Positions 8,308 to 17,866 of a stretch of DNA of 64,000 bases are shown one piece after another (the first letter of the stretch is position 1; each line of letters opens with the position of its first letter). A model generated the notes under the pieces. The model was not told the origin of the DNA and made no database searches. It saw only the letters and a program-made list of their open reading frames with translations. This DNA comes from Cryptosporangium minutisporangium (GTDB lineage Bacteria; Actinomycetota; Actinomycetes; Mycobacteriales; Cryptosporangiaceae): NCBI RefSeq assembly GCF_039536245.1, contig NZ_BAAAYN010000064.1, positions 29,805-93,804 of the forward strand, read 5' to 3'. The position numbers and the translations under genes were made by a program.

Positions 8308-9539
8308 CGGTTCTCCTCCCACCACTCCCACCAGTCCTCCTCGTCCCAGCCTTCGGTGTCCTCCGGCCAGTCGTCGTCGCCGTCGTCCCAGCCGTCCTCG
8401 TCCGGGTCGGCGGTCTCGGTCGGCTCGGGTGCCGGAGGGTAGTACGGCTCCTGGTACTCGCCGGCGGCCGCGGACGCGCTCGGCCGGACCGGCGAAGGGC
8501 TCGCGGACGTGGGGGCGGCGCTCGGCGTGGCGGCGGCTGGGGACGGCTGCACACTGCCCTCGTCCGTGGAGCCACCGGTCAGGGCGGGCAGCGCCAGGAC
8601 GAAGCCGAGGATCAGCACCGCCATCAGCGCGCCGCCGAGCAGAACCAGCTTCGAGCGGGCGTTGCGCTTCGCGGTCCGGTCGTCGAGGGCGGCGGCGTGG
8701 CGACCGCTGGTGCGACCTCCGGCGGCCAGCGCCCACTTGCTCTGCGGGCCGGCCACCTGCGGGGCACCCTCGAAGACCGGGAAGTCCATCGTCTCGGCCG
8801 GAGCCGGCCCCGGTGATGCCTCCGGGGCCGGCTCCGCAGCGTCGCCTGGACGGGGAGAGGAAACGTCCGGCCGGGCGAACGCGGCGGTCGGAGCCGCGGC
8901 GGCTGCCGCCGGCGCAGCGAGCGACTGGGCTTCACCGGGCGACGGTGCAGCGGGCGACGGTGCAGCAGGCGATGGTGCAGCGGGCGACGGTGCAGCGGGC
9001 GACGGGGTAGCAGGCGACGGTGCAGCGGGCGACGGGGCGGCGGGCGACGTGGCGTCACCGGGCGGCGGGGCTGCAGTGAAGGGCGGCGGGACAGCAGCGA
9101 CGGTCGGGGCGTCGGCCGAGGACGGGGTGGGTGCCGGGGGCACCGACGGCGGGTCGGGGATTCCGGCGCGGCGCGGCGGCGCGGGAGCCTGCGGCAGCGC
9201 TGCCGTGGCGGGGTAGGCCACCGCCGTCGGCGGCCAGACCGCCGGGGGTGGTGGGAGCGGCGGTGACGTCGGCGCGCCCGGGTCGGGGACGGGTAACGAG
9301 CCCGACACCGGATTCTGCGAGAACGGCGGGGGCACCGGGGAACCTCCGAGCAGCGGCACGGTCGGCGTCGTGGACGTGCGACCGCGGTGGCGGTTCTTAC
9401 CGCGCTGGCGGCTGGGCGGCTGGCCACCGTCGGCACGCTTCGCGGCCGCGGCGGCACGAGCCAGCGCGGCGGCAACGGTCGGTTCGGTGGTCAGATCGTC
9501 CGGCGTCGGGCCGGTAGCTGGAGGGTTTTCCGGCGCCAT
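8304..9539 (-). CDS. Ala/Pro-rich single-pass membrane protein with acidic tryptophan tail
   Basis: 411 residues, function unknown. The N-terminal ~260 residues are low-complexity Pro/Ala/Ser, with nine or so tandem A-A-P-S-P units around residues 160-205. One hydrophobic helix (about 315-335) follows a basic stretch (TAKRNARSK), giving an N-in, C-out orientation. The exterior part is Pro/Ser rich and ends in a striking acidic, aromatic tail with repeated Trp among Asp and Glu. The start is the ATG preceded by GAGGAGA. The gene is monocistronic and converges on the GGDEF gene. It could anchor to wall polymers or cations, but nothing in the sequence proves that. Confidence 0.75.
   Translation of the reverse strand: MAPENPPATGPTPDDLTTEPTVAAALARAAAAAKRADGGQPPSRQRGKNRHRGRTSTTPTVPLLGGSPVPPPFSQNPVSGSLPVPDPGAPTSPPLPPPPAVWPPTAVAYPATAALPQAPAPPRRAGIPDPPSVPPAPTPSSADAPTVAAVPPPFTAAPPPGDATSPAAPSPAAPSPATPSPAAPSPAAPSPAAPSPAAPSPGEAQSLAAPAAAAAAPTAAFARPDVSSPRPGDAAEPAPEASPGPAPAETMDFPVFEGAPQVAGPQSKWALAAGGRTSGRHAAALDDRTAKRNARSKLVLLGGALMAVLILGFVLALPALTGGSTDEGSVQPSPAAATPSAAPTSASPSPVRPSASAAAGEYQEPYYPPAPEPTETADPDEDGWDDGDDDWPEDTEGWDEEDWWEWWEENR
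8932..9053. repeat. 15-bp tandem repeats inside the Ala/Pro protein gene
   Basis: About eight near-identical units of the type GGGCGACGGTGCAGC run in tandem, each encoding five residues (A-A-P-S-P on the minus strand). One or two units differ by single bases (T/C or A/G changes), indicating recent expansion. Confidence 0.8.
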
Positions 9540-9663
9540 CGTTCTCCTCGGGTCCCGCTGCATCATTCCAGTGCCGTGCGGCCAGTGGCACCTGGGGGCA
9601 GCGCCGAGGTCAGCGGGACTGGGCGGGGGCTAAAAGGGGTTATATGCCGTATTCTTACGTTTC

Positions 9664-9954
9664 ATGCGGGTGCGCTTGGCGATCAACGACCTCTTCTTCG
9701 TGCTCGACGAGAAGATGTGCGAGAAGACCCTGGAAGCGAATCTCGCGGAGGTCGGTCCGCTGACGCGGCAGGACCCCGAGGACTACATGATGAACACGCT
9801 CAGGGCGCGGCTCTCCACCGGCCACGACGCGTGGATCATCGGTCACCGGGCGCTGCCCGATCCGGCCCGACACACCCTCGACCCCTACGGCTCGCCCGGC
9901 CGCCACTGGATCCGTGCGGCAGCCGTCTACTACCTAGCCACCGTCCCCGGATAG
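9664..9954 (+). CDS. Small conserved-looking hypothetical protein, probably leaderless
   Basis: 96 residues with no recognised domain. Third codon positions are strongly G/C, as in neighbouring genes, which favours real coding. The central and C-terminal part (WIIGHRALPDP ... DPYGSPGRHW) is polar and aromatic, with no signal peptide or membrane helix. No ribosome site precedes the ATG, but TATTCT (9650-9655) lies eight bases upstream, matching a -10 box for a leaderless transcript beginning at the ATG. It stands alone between two minus-strand genes. Confidence 0.55.
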   Translation: MRVRLAINDLFFVLDEKMCEKTLEANLAEVGPLTRQDPEDYMMNTLRARLSTGHDAWIIGHRALPDPARHTLDPYGSPGRHWIRAAAVYYLATVPG

Positions 9955-10090
9955 TGCACGGCCCGCCCAGAACGGCGCTGACAGGCGAGCGCGCCTCCTT
10001 ATGGCGGAAAACCCTGAGGCCACGGCGTCGGCGCGCTCGACTGCCAGCGCCGCCCTGAGCGGGCTCCAGCGCCGTAGTACATGCAAAGCC

Positions 10091-13000
10091 TTAGGACGCG
10101 GGGGGTAGGCGGCGGAGTTCTGGGGGCAGCATCCTCACCTGGGAGAGGCGCTCGCCGCCCAGGGGCGCGGACGGGGCTCGGCGCGCGTTCAGGGCCGCCG
10201 CCACCGGCGGGAGCTGCGTCGCCAGGTGGTAGAGCGCCTGCTCGGTGAGGATCCCCAGCTCCATCCGCCGATCGGCGTGCAGCTCCGCAGCGGTGTCGTC
10301 ACCGAGCAGCGCACCCAAGCCGAACACCTGGCCCGGCCCGAGCTCGGCGACCTGCACCGAGCGGCCGGCCGGGTCCGGGGCGAACACCCGGCCCTGCCCC
10401 CGCACCACGACCGCGAGCTGTCCGCTCCGCGCAGGCAGCGCGTCCCCGCGCTCCAGCCGAATCTCCCGGAGCGTCTCGGCCGCGACGCGCAGCCCGGCGG
10501 CGTCCAGACCCGCGAAGAACGGGACCTGAGCCAGCGCGCCCGCCGGATCCGCGATGTCGCCGGAGGTCTCCGACGGCCGCGGCAGACCGTTCTGCTCGGC
10601 CCACAGGTCGGCGTAGACGCCGCCCAGCGCGACCAACTCGTCGTGCCGGCCCTGCTCGACGACCTGACCGCTCTCGAGCACGTAGATCTGGTCGTAGTCG
10701 ACGATCGACGTCAACCGGTGCGTCACCGCGATCAACGTCCGGCCGCTGCTCACCGACTCCAGCGTCTCGGCGACCAGCCGCTCGGTGCGGGGGTCGAGCG
10801 CGGACGTCGCCTCGTCGAGCAGGAGCACCGCCGGATCGCGCAGCAGCGCCCTGGCCAGCGCGAGCCGCTGCCGCTGCCCGCCGGACAGCCGCACGCCGCG
10901 CTCGCCGACGGGGGTGTCGTAGCCCCGAGGCAGCGTCGTGATGTATTCGTGCAGCTGAGCGGCGCGCGCCGCCTTCTCGATCTCCTCCGGTGAGGCGCCA
11001 AGCCGCCCCAGGCCGATGTTGTCGCGCAGCGTCCCGTCGAACAGGAACGTCTCCTGGAACACGACGCCGAGCTGACCGCGCAGCGAGGCGAGCGTGGCCC
11101 CCCGGATGTCGCGGCCGTCGAAGAGCACCGCGCCTCGGTCCGGGTCGTAGAAGCGCATCATCAGCTGCAGCGTCGAAGACTTCCCGGCGCCGGTGGGGCC
11201 GACGAACGCGACCTTCGTGCCCGCCGGAATCGTGACGTCGATGCCGCGCAGCGTGGGCCGGTCGCCGTCGTAGGAGAACGAGAGGTCCGCCAGGCGGATC
11301 TCCCGCCGCAGCGGCGGCAGCGGAGTGGCCTGCGGGTGGTCGTCGATGTCCGGCTTCGCGCCGAGGATCTCGTTGACCCGCTGCAGCGCACCGGTCGACG
11401 TCTGGATCTGCTGCCCGATCCCGGTCAGCGCGGTCACCGGGCCGACCACTGTCGAGATCTGGGTGATCGCCGCGACGAACGCACCGACGGACAGGTTTCC
11501 CTCGATCACGAGGTAGCTGCCGACCAGGAGCGTGACCAGCCGCAACGTCGTGACCACGGCGTCCACCGAGAGGTCGAACAGGCCGCTGAAGAGCTGGAGC
11601 GACAGTTGGCGGGTGAACAACCGGTCGGACTGCCGCTTGAACCGGCGCCGCTCCTCGTTCTCCAGACCGAAGGCCTGGACCACCGCGTGCGCCTGGTAGC
11701 TCTCGGCCGCTACCGAGACCAGCCCGCCGACGTTCTCCTGCACCGCTTTGCTGCGTTTGAGCGCCGGCCCGTCCAAGCGCCGGTAGATGAACGCGACGAT
11801 CGGCGCGCCGGTGAGCACGATCAGCCCGAGGATCCAGTTCAGGGTGAGCAGGACCCCGGCGGACACGATCAGCGTCAGCGTCTGGAACAGGCCGTCCCGG
11901 ACGGTGTTCGACAGCCCCTGCTCCAGTTGGCCGACGTCGGACAGCAGCCGGGACAGGATGTCGCCCTGTTTCCGTGCCGAGTACCAGCGGGCCGACAGCG
12001 ACTGCAGCCCGCTGAACATCTGGGTGCGTAATTCGCGGACGATCGACGAGCTGACGAACGCCGAGACGTAGTTGCGCCGCAACTCGGCCAGCAGGCCCAC
12101 CGCGAACGTGGCGGCGAGCAGACCGACGATGCGGATGACGGTGTCGAAGTCGGCGGTGCCCTGGGTGAGCTCGTTGACCAGCCGGGAGAACGCGAACGGG
12201 AACACCGCGACGAAGCCGAGCTCGAGCAGCAGGTAGAAGCCGATCTCGATCTCGCGCCGGAGGTACGGCCGGATGTAGCGCCCGGCCAGCCGCAGGAACG
12301 CGGTGATCCGGACCTTCTCCTCCTCGCCCTCCAGCGTGCGGAGCCACTGCTCCTCCAGACCGGCGAGCCCGGTGCCGTAGACCTCCTGCACGGTCAGGTC
12401 GGTCTGGCCGGGGCGGGACGTGGTGAAGACCTTCAGGAGGTCGGCCTCGCTGCCCCGCTCCAGCAGGAACCGGACGAACGACAGCGCCATCAGCGTCCGC
12501 AGCTCGCCCTCGGCCCGGACCAGCGGCGGCAGGCCGTGCTCCTCATCGATGTCGGCGAGGTAGGCGTCGGCCGACGGCACGCCGCACAGATGCAGGCCGT
12601 AGCCCTCGATCAGCAGCTCGACGTCGCGGGCGGCAGGCAGCGCGGCGCCGAAGAACAGCGCGAGCGGGCGCTCCGGCGGCTCCGGCGGCGATTCAGCGGT
12701 GACGACCACGAAGATCTCACCGCGGGCGGCGTCGACGACCGTGCCGGACGTCAGGATCATGCCCGGGTCGTCCGGGTCCGGGAACGGGTCGACCAGGCAG
12801 ATCTGCGGCTTCACGCCCCAGGGCTCGGAGCCGAGGCCGGCCAGTCGCTTGCGGGCGCGCTTGACCGCGGCGGCGTAGCCGTTCGCGGCCGCCTCACCCG
12901 CACTGCCCGGCCGGTACCGCAGGACCGCGGCGTCGGTCTCCTTGGCGACCATCTCCTCGAGCGCGGGCCGGACCGGCAGCAGCGGCTGACCGGTCTGGAA

Positions 13001-13651
13001 CGCGGACCCCTCGGCAGCCGCCCCGTCGTAGCGCGGGGAGCTGTCCGGGGGAGGAGTGACCACCGCACGCCCGGCCACCGGCACCTGCGCCGAACCCAGC
13101 GCCGGAGGCTTCGGGGAGAACGAGCCGACCGCGGCGGAACCGACCGCAGGCTGGACCGGCGCGGGCACCTGCGCACGCCCGGCCGCGGGCGCGGCTGCTC
13201 CACGGTCCGCCGGCTCGTCCCGCGGCGCGCTCGCCGCTCCGGCGGCTCCCGCGCCGGGTTGCGGACCGGCCACCCGTGCGCTTCCGAGCGCCGGTGCGCC
13301 GCCACCTCCGGGAGGCGCCTCGGCGGGCGCGCCGGGCAAACCCGTGTCCGTCGGCGCCTCGTCCAGCGGTCCGATCACCGCGATCCGGACGTCGCCGAGC
13401 CCGACGACGTCGCCCGGCTCCAGCAGCGTCTCCGCCTGGATCGCGACGCCGTTGACCGTGGTCCCGTTCGTACTTCCGAGGTCGCGGACGGTCAGGAAGT
13501 CTTCGACGCTGGTGAGCGCGGCGTGCCGACGGGACGTCTCCGGGTCGGAGAGCAGGATGCCGGACGCGTCCCGGCCCACCTCCACGACACCGTCGATGAC
13601 CGCCGTTCGTGCCGCGAGTCCGCTCTCGCGGACCTCGACGAGCTGCGCCAT
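10091..13651 (-). CDS. ABC exporter fused to an N-terminal FHA domain and a C-terminal cNMP-like domain
   Basis: 1186 residues. Residues 1-95 are an FHA domain with every phosphothreonine-binding landmark (EVGRD, SRRH, STNGTTVNG). A Pro/Ala linker follows to ~220. Next is a ~200-residue region ending VQEVYGTGLAGLEEQWL, reminiscent of peptidase-MA-like domains but without HExxH. Six membrane helices (~470-750) come next, then an ABC ATPase: GPTGAGKSST near 817, signature LSGGQ, Walker B LLLDEAT, switch His in VTHR. The C-terminus resembles a cyclic-nucleotide-binding fold but lacks the Glu and Arg of the phosphate-binding cassette. It starts a few bases after the cyclase stop (tight operon). 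The closest idea is Rv1747, an FHA-ABC transporter controlled by PknF. Confidence 0.9.
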   Translation of the reverse strand: MAQLVEVRESGLAARTAVIDGVVEVGRDASGILLSDPETSRRHAALTSVEDFLTVRDLGSTNGTTVNGVAIQAETLLEPGDVVGLGDVRIAVIGPLDEAPTDTGLPGAPAEAPPGGGGAPALGSARVAGPQPGAGAAGAASAPRDEPADRGAAAPAAGRAQVPAPVQPAVGSAAVGSFSPKPPALGSAQVPVAGRAVVTPPPDSSPRYDGAAAEGSAFQTGQPLLPVRPALEEMVAKETDAAVLRYRPGSAGEAAANGYAAAVKRARKRLAGLGSEPWGVKPQICLVDPFPDPDDPGMILTSGTVVDAARGEIFVVVTAESPPEPPERPLALFFGAALPAARDVELLIEGYGLHLCGVPSADAYLADIDEEHGLPPLVRAEGELRTLMALSFVRFLLERGSEADLLKVFTTSRPGQTDLTVQEVYGTGLAGLEEQWLRTLEGEEEKVRITAFLRLAGRYIRPYLRREIEIGFYLLLELGFVAVFPFAFSRLVNELTQGTADFDTVIRIVGLLAATFAVGLLAELRRNYVSAFVSSSIVRELRTQMFSGLQSLSARWYSARKQGDILSRLLSDVGQLEQGLSNTVRDGLFQTLTLIVSAGVLLTLNWILGLIVLTGAPIVAFIYRRLDGPALKRSKAVQENVGGLVSVAAESYQAHAVVQAFGLENEERRRFKRQSDRLFTRQLSLQLFSGLFDLSVDAVVTTLRLVTLLVGSYLVIEGNLSVGAFVAAITQISTVVGPVTALTGIGQQIQTSTGALQRVNEILGAKPDIDDHPQATPLPPLRREIRLADLSFSYDGDRPTLRGIDVTIPAGTKVAFVGPTGAGKSSTLQLMMRFYDPDRGAVLFDGRDIRGATLASLRGQLGVVFQETFLFDGTLRDNIGLGRLGASPEEIEKAARAAQLHEYITTLPRGYDTPVGERGVRLSGGQRQRLALARALLRDPAVLLLDEATSALDPRTERLVAETLESVSSGRTLIAVTHRLTSIVDYDQIYVLESGQVVEQGRHDELVALGGVYADLWAEQNGLPRPSETSGDIADPAGALAQVPFFAGLDAAGLRVAAETLREIRLERGDALPARSGQLAVVVRGQGRVFAPDPAGRSVQVAELGPGQVFGLGALLGDDTAAELHADRRMELGILTEQALYHLATQLPPVAAALNARRAPSAPLGGERLSQVRMLPPELRRLPPAS

Positions 13652-13655
13652 CCGC

Positions 13656-16600
13656 TCACCCACCCAGCCGCAGCACGACCGAGCGCGCCCGCGCTCCGGC
13701 GATCACGTTGCCCTTGCGTTCGTACCGGTCCAGCGCCTCGGACGCCGTCATCCGCGCACCGATCGGATCTCCCAAGAGCTCCAGCACCTCCGCCAGGTCG
13801 AGCAGGGCGTCCGCCTCCACCGTGGACAGCCCGGTGCCCCGGACCGCGTTCACCGCCGACCTGGCCGCGGTCACCGCCTGCTCCACCCGGCCCAGCCGGG
13901 CCAGCGCCTTTCCGCGGGCGGCCCGCGCGGTGGCCTGCGCGACGACCTCGTCGCTCGGGGCGGCGCGCTCGGCGTCACTGGCCAGCTGTGCCGACTCGGC
14001 GAGCACGCCCTGGGAGTACCGGGCCTGCGCGAGCAGCGCGAGCAGGTTCGACAGCACGTACCGCTCGCCCATCTCCGCGCACTCCTCGGCGCCGGCGTGC
14101 AGCTTCGCGGCTGCGGCCGCCGGGTCACCGGCCAGCATCTCGACGTAGCCGCCGAGGTAGGCGAGCGAGACCGCACGGACCCGCAGGCCCAGCCGGTCGG
14201 TGATCGCCTGGGCGGCGACCAGGTGCTCGCGGGCGTCGTCGAAGCGACCGGCCATCGCGGACAACCCGGCCAGCGCCCCGCGCAACCGCACCTCGGCGGT
14301 GCGGTTGGTCGAGACCTTGGTCAGCTCGGCCCGGTACTGGGCGATCGTCGGCTCCACCGGTGCGTCCCCGAGCACGGCGGCGAGCGCGAACGCCTTCGCG
14401 ATCGCCTGCCGCCGTCCGTCGGCACCGGACCCGGCGCCGCTGGCGTCCGCGTCGGTCCGCGCGCGGTCGGCGTTGTTCACCGAACGCGGCAGCCACCGGA
14501 CGTCGCGGAGCAGCGTCCAGCTGGCCGCGACCGATCCACCACCGGCGCCACCCAGCTCGACGGTGGTCGTCAGGTCGGGCAGCGGCTGGCGGTCATCGGT
14601 GCGCGCCGGTGCGGCGGCCTGGTCGTCGGCCGAGGGCCCGGAGAGCAGCCGCAGCACCGACCGGACCTTCTCGGCCTCCGCGCGGAGCTCCGTGTCGCCG
14701 GTCCGGTCGGCCGCCGTCGCGGCCTCGGTCAGCAGATCGGCCGCGCGGGTGAACTCGCCGCGCTCAACCAGCGCGGCAGCGAACTGGGGCAGCAGACCGA
14801 CCCGGCCAGGGTGCTCGGCGGGCAGCAGTGCGGTCGCCCGCCGGAGCAGCGTGATCGCGGCCGGCATGTCCCGCCGCGCGAACGCCCGGCGCCCGGCCCG
14901 CCCGAGGTGCTCGGCGGCGCGGCGGGAGAGTTCCTGCGTCTCGGGGTCGGCCGGGCCGATACCGGTGCGGTACCGGGCGGCCTGCTCCAGGTGGTAGCCG
15001 ACGATCTCCTCCAACTCGGGCAGCCGACCGGCGAGTGTCTCCTCCATCCACCGTCCGGCGGCCTCGTGCAGGTGCGCGCGTTCCCGCTTCGACAGCGAGT
15101 TGTAGGCGGCGTCCCGCATCAGCTGGTGGCGGAAGCGCAGTGCGCTCTCGCCGTGCAGCACGGAGCCTTCCGGGCGGAGCAACTCCTTGCGTACCAGCGA
15201 CAGCAGCGCGCCGGTGACGTCACGTCGCTGCTCCGGCGGGGTGAGTGCGGCGACGCCGTTGCGGTAGAAGACGTCGCCGACGACGCTGGCGCGCTCCAGC
15301 ACGCTCCGCTCGTCCTTCGACAGGCCGTCCAGGCGGGCGGCGAGCAGCGCGGCGACGCTCGGCGGCACCGCCAGCCGGTTGATCTCGGCGGTCAGCGTCC
15401 AGCGCCCGTCGACCCGGTCGAGCAGACCGTCGTCGAGCAACATGCCGACCAGCTCTTCGATGTAGAGCGGGTTGCCCTCGGCCGCCTCGACGATCCGGGC
15501 GCGGACCTCCTCGGCGCCCACGGCACCGTCGAGCAGGTTGTCCAGCAGCGCCGCCGACTCGGCCGCGGCGAGCGGTTCGAGCATCAGCGTCCACGTGTTG
15601 GTGCCGCCGCTCCACTCCGGACGCGCCTCCAGCAACTCCGGCCGGGACAGGCAGCAGATCAGCACCGGGCTGTCCCGTAGCCACTCGGCGAGCCGGAGGA
15701 TCAGGTCGAGGAGCGCCGGCTCGGCCCAGTGCAGGTCGTCCAGCACCAGCACCAGCGGACGCCGGGCCGCGAGCGCGGAGGCGAAGCGGTACATCGCCTC
15801 CGGCAATTCCTCGACGCTGCCGGTCGGGACGGTCTGCGCCGCCGGATCTGCCGGGGTGGTCGGCTCGCCGAGCAGCCCGGCGAGCGCGGTGACCGTCCGG
15901 TCGTCGCCCGGGAGCAGCGTCGAGAGTTTGCGGCGTACCGCGGCGATGTCCTCCTCCGGACCCACGCCTGCCGCTTGGCGAACCACCTCGGCGAGCGGCC
16001 AGTAGGTCAACCCGTCGCCGTAGCTCAGGCACTGGCCACGCAGCACGGTCGCCCGGTCGCCGACCTTGCTGAGCAGCTCGTACAGCAGCCGGGACTTCCC
16101 GGCTCCGCCCGAGCCCAGCACGGTGACGGTCCGGACGGTGCGTTCCGCCACGGTGCGCTCGAACAGCTGCTCCAGGAGGGCCAGCTCCTGGGTCCGCCCG
16201 ACGATCGGGGCGTCCAGCCGGCGGGCGTGGCCGGAGGCGCCCGGCTTGACCGCGAGCAGCCGCCAGGCGTCCACCGGGACGCCCCGGCCGCGGACCGTCA
16301 TCGGCGGCAGCATCTCGGCCTTGACGGCGTCCCGTGACAGCTTGTAGGTCGCGTCCCCGATCAGCACGGTGCCGGGGTCGGCCGCGGTCTCCAGCCGGGC
16401 CGCCACGTTGACGACGTCGCCCAGCGTGATGTCTTGGCCGAGGAACGCCGCGCCGATGACCACCTCACCGGTGTTGACGCCGGTGCGCAGGTTCAGCGTG
16501 ACCTGCCAGTCCCGCTCCAGCGTCCGGTTGAGGTCCTCCAGCGACGCGTGCAGCTCCGCGGCGGCGCGGACGGCACGCAGCGCGTCGTCCTCGCGGGCGT

Positions 16601-17189
16601 TCGGCAGCCCGAACACCGCCATCACCGCGTCGCCGATGAACTTCTGGACGCGTCCGCCGTGCTTCACGTGGATCGCTGTCGCGTGCTCGTAGTAACGGGT
16701 CATCATCCGGCGCAGCACCTCGGGGTCGAGGCGCTCGCCCAGCCCGCTGGAGCCGACGACGTCGGTGAAGACAACCGTGATCGTCTTGCGTAGTTCCCGG
16801 GTGTCGTCGGAGGTGAGCGCGTTTCCGCAGGAAAAGCAGAACCGAGCCTGCGGCGGGTTGTTCTCCTCGCCGCAGTTCGAGCACCTGAGCACGGTCGGCA
16901 CGGAGGTAGCGTAGGCGTCCGTCGCCTCCTGGCCTACCCGGACTGACGGGGACCTGACTCCGTGGGGAAGCTCACGAGCCGTGTCCGTGGTGACGAGGGA
17001 CCGGGGCGCTGGGTGTGGGCCGAACCGCAGCCGACGGGCGGTGTCGGCACCGTGGAGCGCATCGGCTCCCAGCGACGTGAACCGCGTGGCCTGAGTGGTT
17101 CTCGTGTCCGGCTCGGCGGCCGGTGTGTCACGCGCGGAGAAGCGAACGGTCGGTTGGTGGTCGGCCTGCGGGCCCGAGGGGCCGCTCAC
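13656..17189 (-). CDS. Class III adenylate cyclase with AAA-type ATPase and TPR region
   Basis: 1177 residues from a GTG that overlaps the crp stop as GTGA, with AAGG upstream. An alternative GTG at 16901 would remove 96 poorly structured residues. A zinc ribbon (CSNCG ... CFSCG, ~102-122) precedes the cyclase domain (~130-310). The metal Asp residues (VFTDVVGS, IGDAVMAVFG), the substrate-choosing Lys (QKFIGD) and Asp (LGDVVN), and the transition-state Asn and Arg (VNVAAR) are all present, so active cAMP synthesis is expected. An ATPase domain follows (Walker A GSGGAGKSRLL near 360, Walker B LVLDDLHWAEP), then a long helical TPR-like tail. This layout is known from large actinobacterial cyclase/regulator proteins. 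Confidence 0.9.
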   Translation of the reverse strand: MSGPSGPQADHQPTVRFSARDTPAAEPDTRTTQATRFTSLGADALHGADTARRLRFGPHPAPRSLVTTDTARELPHGVRSPSVRVGQEATDAYATSVPTVLRCSNCGEENNPPQARFCFSCGNALTSDDTRELRKTITVVFTDVVGSSGLGERLDPEVLRRMMTRYYEHATAIHVKHGGRVQKFIGDAVMAVFGLPNAREDDALRAVRAAAELHASLEDLNRTLERDWQVTLNLRTGVNTGEVVIGAAFLGQDITLGDVVNVAARLETAADPGTVLIGDATYKLSRDAVKAEMLPPMTVRGRGVPVDAWRLLAVKPGASGHARRLDAPIVGRTQELALLEQLFERTVAERTVRTVTVLGSGGAGKSRLLYELLSKVGDRATVLRGQCLSYGDGLTYWPLAEVVRQAAGVGPEEDIAAVRRKLSTLLPGDDRTVTALAGLLGEPTTPADPAAQTVPTGSVEELPEAMYRFASALAARRPLVLVLDDLHWAEPALLDLILRLAEWLRDSPVLICCLSRPELLEARPEWSGGTNTWTLMLEPLAAAESAALLDNLLDGAVGAEEVRARIVEAAEGNPLYIEELVGMLLDDGLLDRVDGRWTLTAEINRLAVPPSVAALLAARLDGLSKDERSVLERASVVGDVFYRNGVAALTPPEQRRDVTGALLSLVRKELLRPEGSVLHGESALRFRHQLMRDAAYNSLSKRERAHLHEAAGRWMEETLAGRLPELEEIVGYHLEQAARYRTGIGPADPETQELSRRAAEHLGRAGRRAFARRDMPAAITLLRRATALLPAEHPGRVGLLPQFAAALVERGEFTRAADLLTEAATAADRTGDTELRAEAEKVRSVLRLLSGPSADDQAAAPARTDDRQPLPDLTTTVELGGAGGGSVAASWTLLRDVRWLPRSVNNADRARTDADASGAGSGADGRRQAIAKAFALAAVLGDAPVEPTIAQYRAELTKVSTNRTAEVRLRGALAGLSAMAGRFDDAREHLVAAQAITDRLGLRVRAVSLAYLGGYVEMLAGDPAAAAAKLHAGAEECAEMGERYVLSNLLALLAQARYSQGVLAESAQLASDAERAAPSDEVVAQATARAARGKALARLGRVEQAVTAARSAVNAVRGTGLSTVEADALLDLAEVLELLGDPIGARMTASEALDRYERKGNVIAGARARSVVLRLGG

Positions 17190-17851
17190 CGGGCCTTACG
17201 GACGAGTGCCGCCGGGTTGAGGATCTCGATCTTCGAACGTCCGATCGCGATGATGCCGGCCTCCTCCACGGCGCGTAACGCCTGGTTCGTCGTGGGGCGC
17301 GAGGTACCGGCGAGGCTGGCGATGACCTCCTGGGTCAGCGGTACCGCGACCGGCCGGGTGCGCCCGTCGTCGTACGCGCGGGCCAGCGTCGCGAGGCGCC
17401 GGAGCACACGTTTGTCCGCCGGTAGGTACAGGAACTCCAGCAGCCGGCCGTTGAGCCGTCGGACCTCGTTCGCCAGCAGCTCGGCCAGTACCCGATCGAC
17501 TCGCGGGTACTGCTGACGCAGCGCGTCGAAGCGGTCGCGCTGCAGTGACAGCGTCTCGCACCCCTCCAACGCGGTCACCGTCGCCGACCGCACCGCCTTG
17601 TGCGGATCGGCCTCGAGCAGGGCCAGCTCGCCGACGGTCTCGCCGGGCCCGAGGACGGCCAGCGTCACGCTGTCCCCGGCCCCGGTCGTCACCCGGACGC
17701 TGACGTGGCCGGACTCGATCAGGTGTAGCGAGTTCGCCGGGTCGCCCTCGTGGAAGAGCACCTCGTTGCGGCGGAACTTCCGGCGTCGGGCGACGGCCAG
17801 CAGCTCACGCCGCTCTTTGTCGCTGATCATGGACAGCGTGGACCACTCCAT
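17186..17851 (-). CDS. Crp/Fnr-family transcriptional regulator
   Basis: 221 residues. The cyclic-nucleotide domain (about 15-130) has the phosphate-binding cassette GELALLEADP followed by RSATVTA, which keeps the Glu and Arg that hold cAMP. The C-terminal winged helix (about 150-215) carries the recognition segment SLAGTSRPTTNQALR. The ATG follows AAGGGGAG. It lies directly before the adenylate cyclase gene (four-base overlap), so the cyclase product is a plausible ligand for it. Targets are unknown; autoregulation of the operon is likely but not shown. Confidence 0.9.
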   Translation of the reverse strand: MEWSTLSMISDKERRELLAVARRRKFRRNEVLFHEGDPANSLHLIESGHVSVRVTTGAGDSVTLAVLGPGETVGELALLEADPHKAVRSATVTALEGCETLSLQRDRFDALRQQYPRVDRVLAELLANEVRRLNGRLLEFLYLPADKRVLRRLATLARAYDDGRTRPVAVPLTQEVIASLAGTSRPTTNQALRAVEEAGIIAIGRSKIEILNPAALVRKAR

Positions 17852-17866
17852 CGACCGCGACTCCCC

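Noticed and set aside
8932..9053. CRISPR-like repeats
   Set aside because: Units are 15 bp, contiguous and in frame with no spacers; they are coding low-complexity repeats.
12536..15680. Overlapping long plus-strand frames opposite the ABC and cyclase genes
   Set aside because: Composition and lack of motifs mark them as antisense artefacts; catalytic motifs lie on the minus strand.
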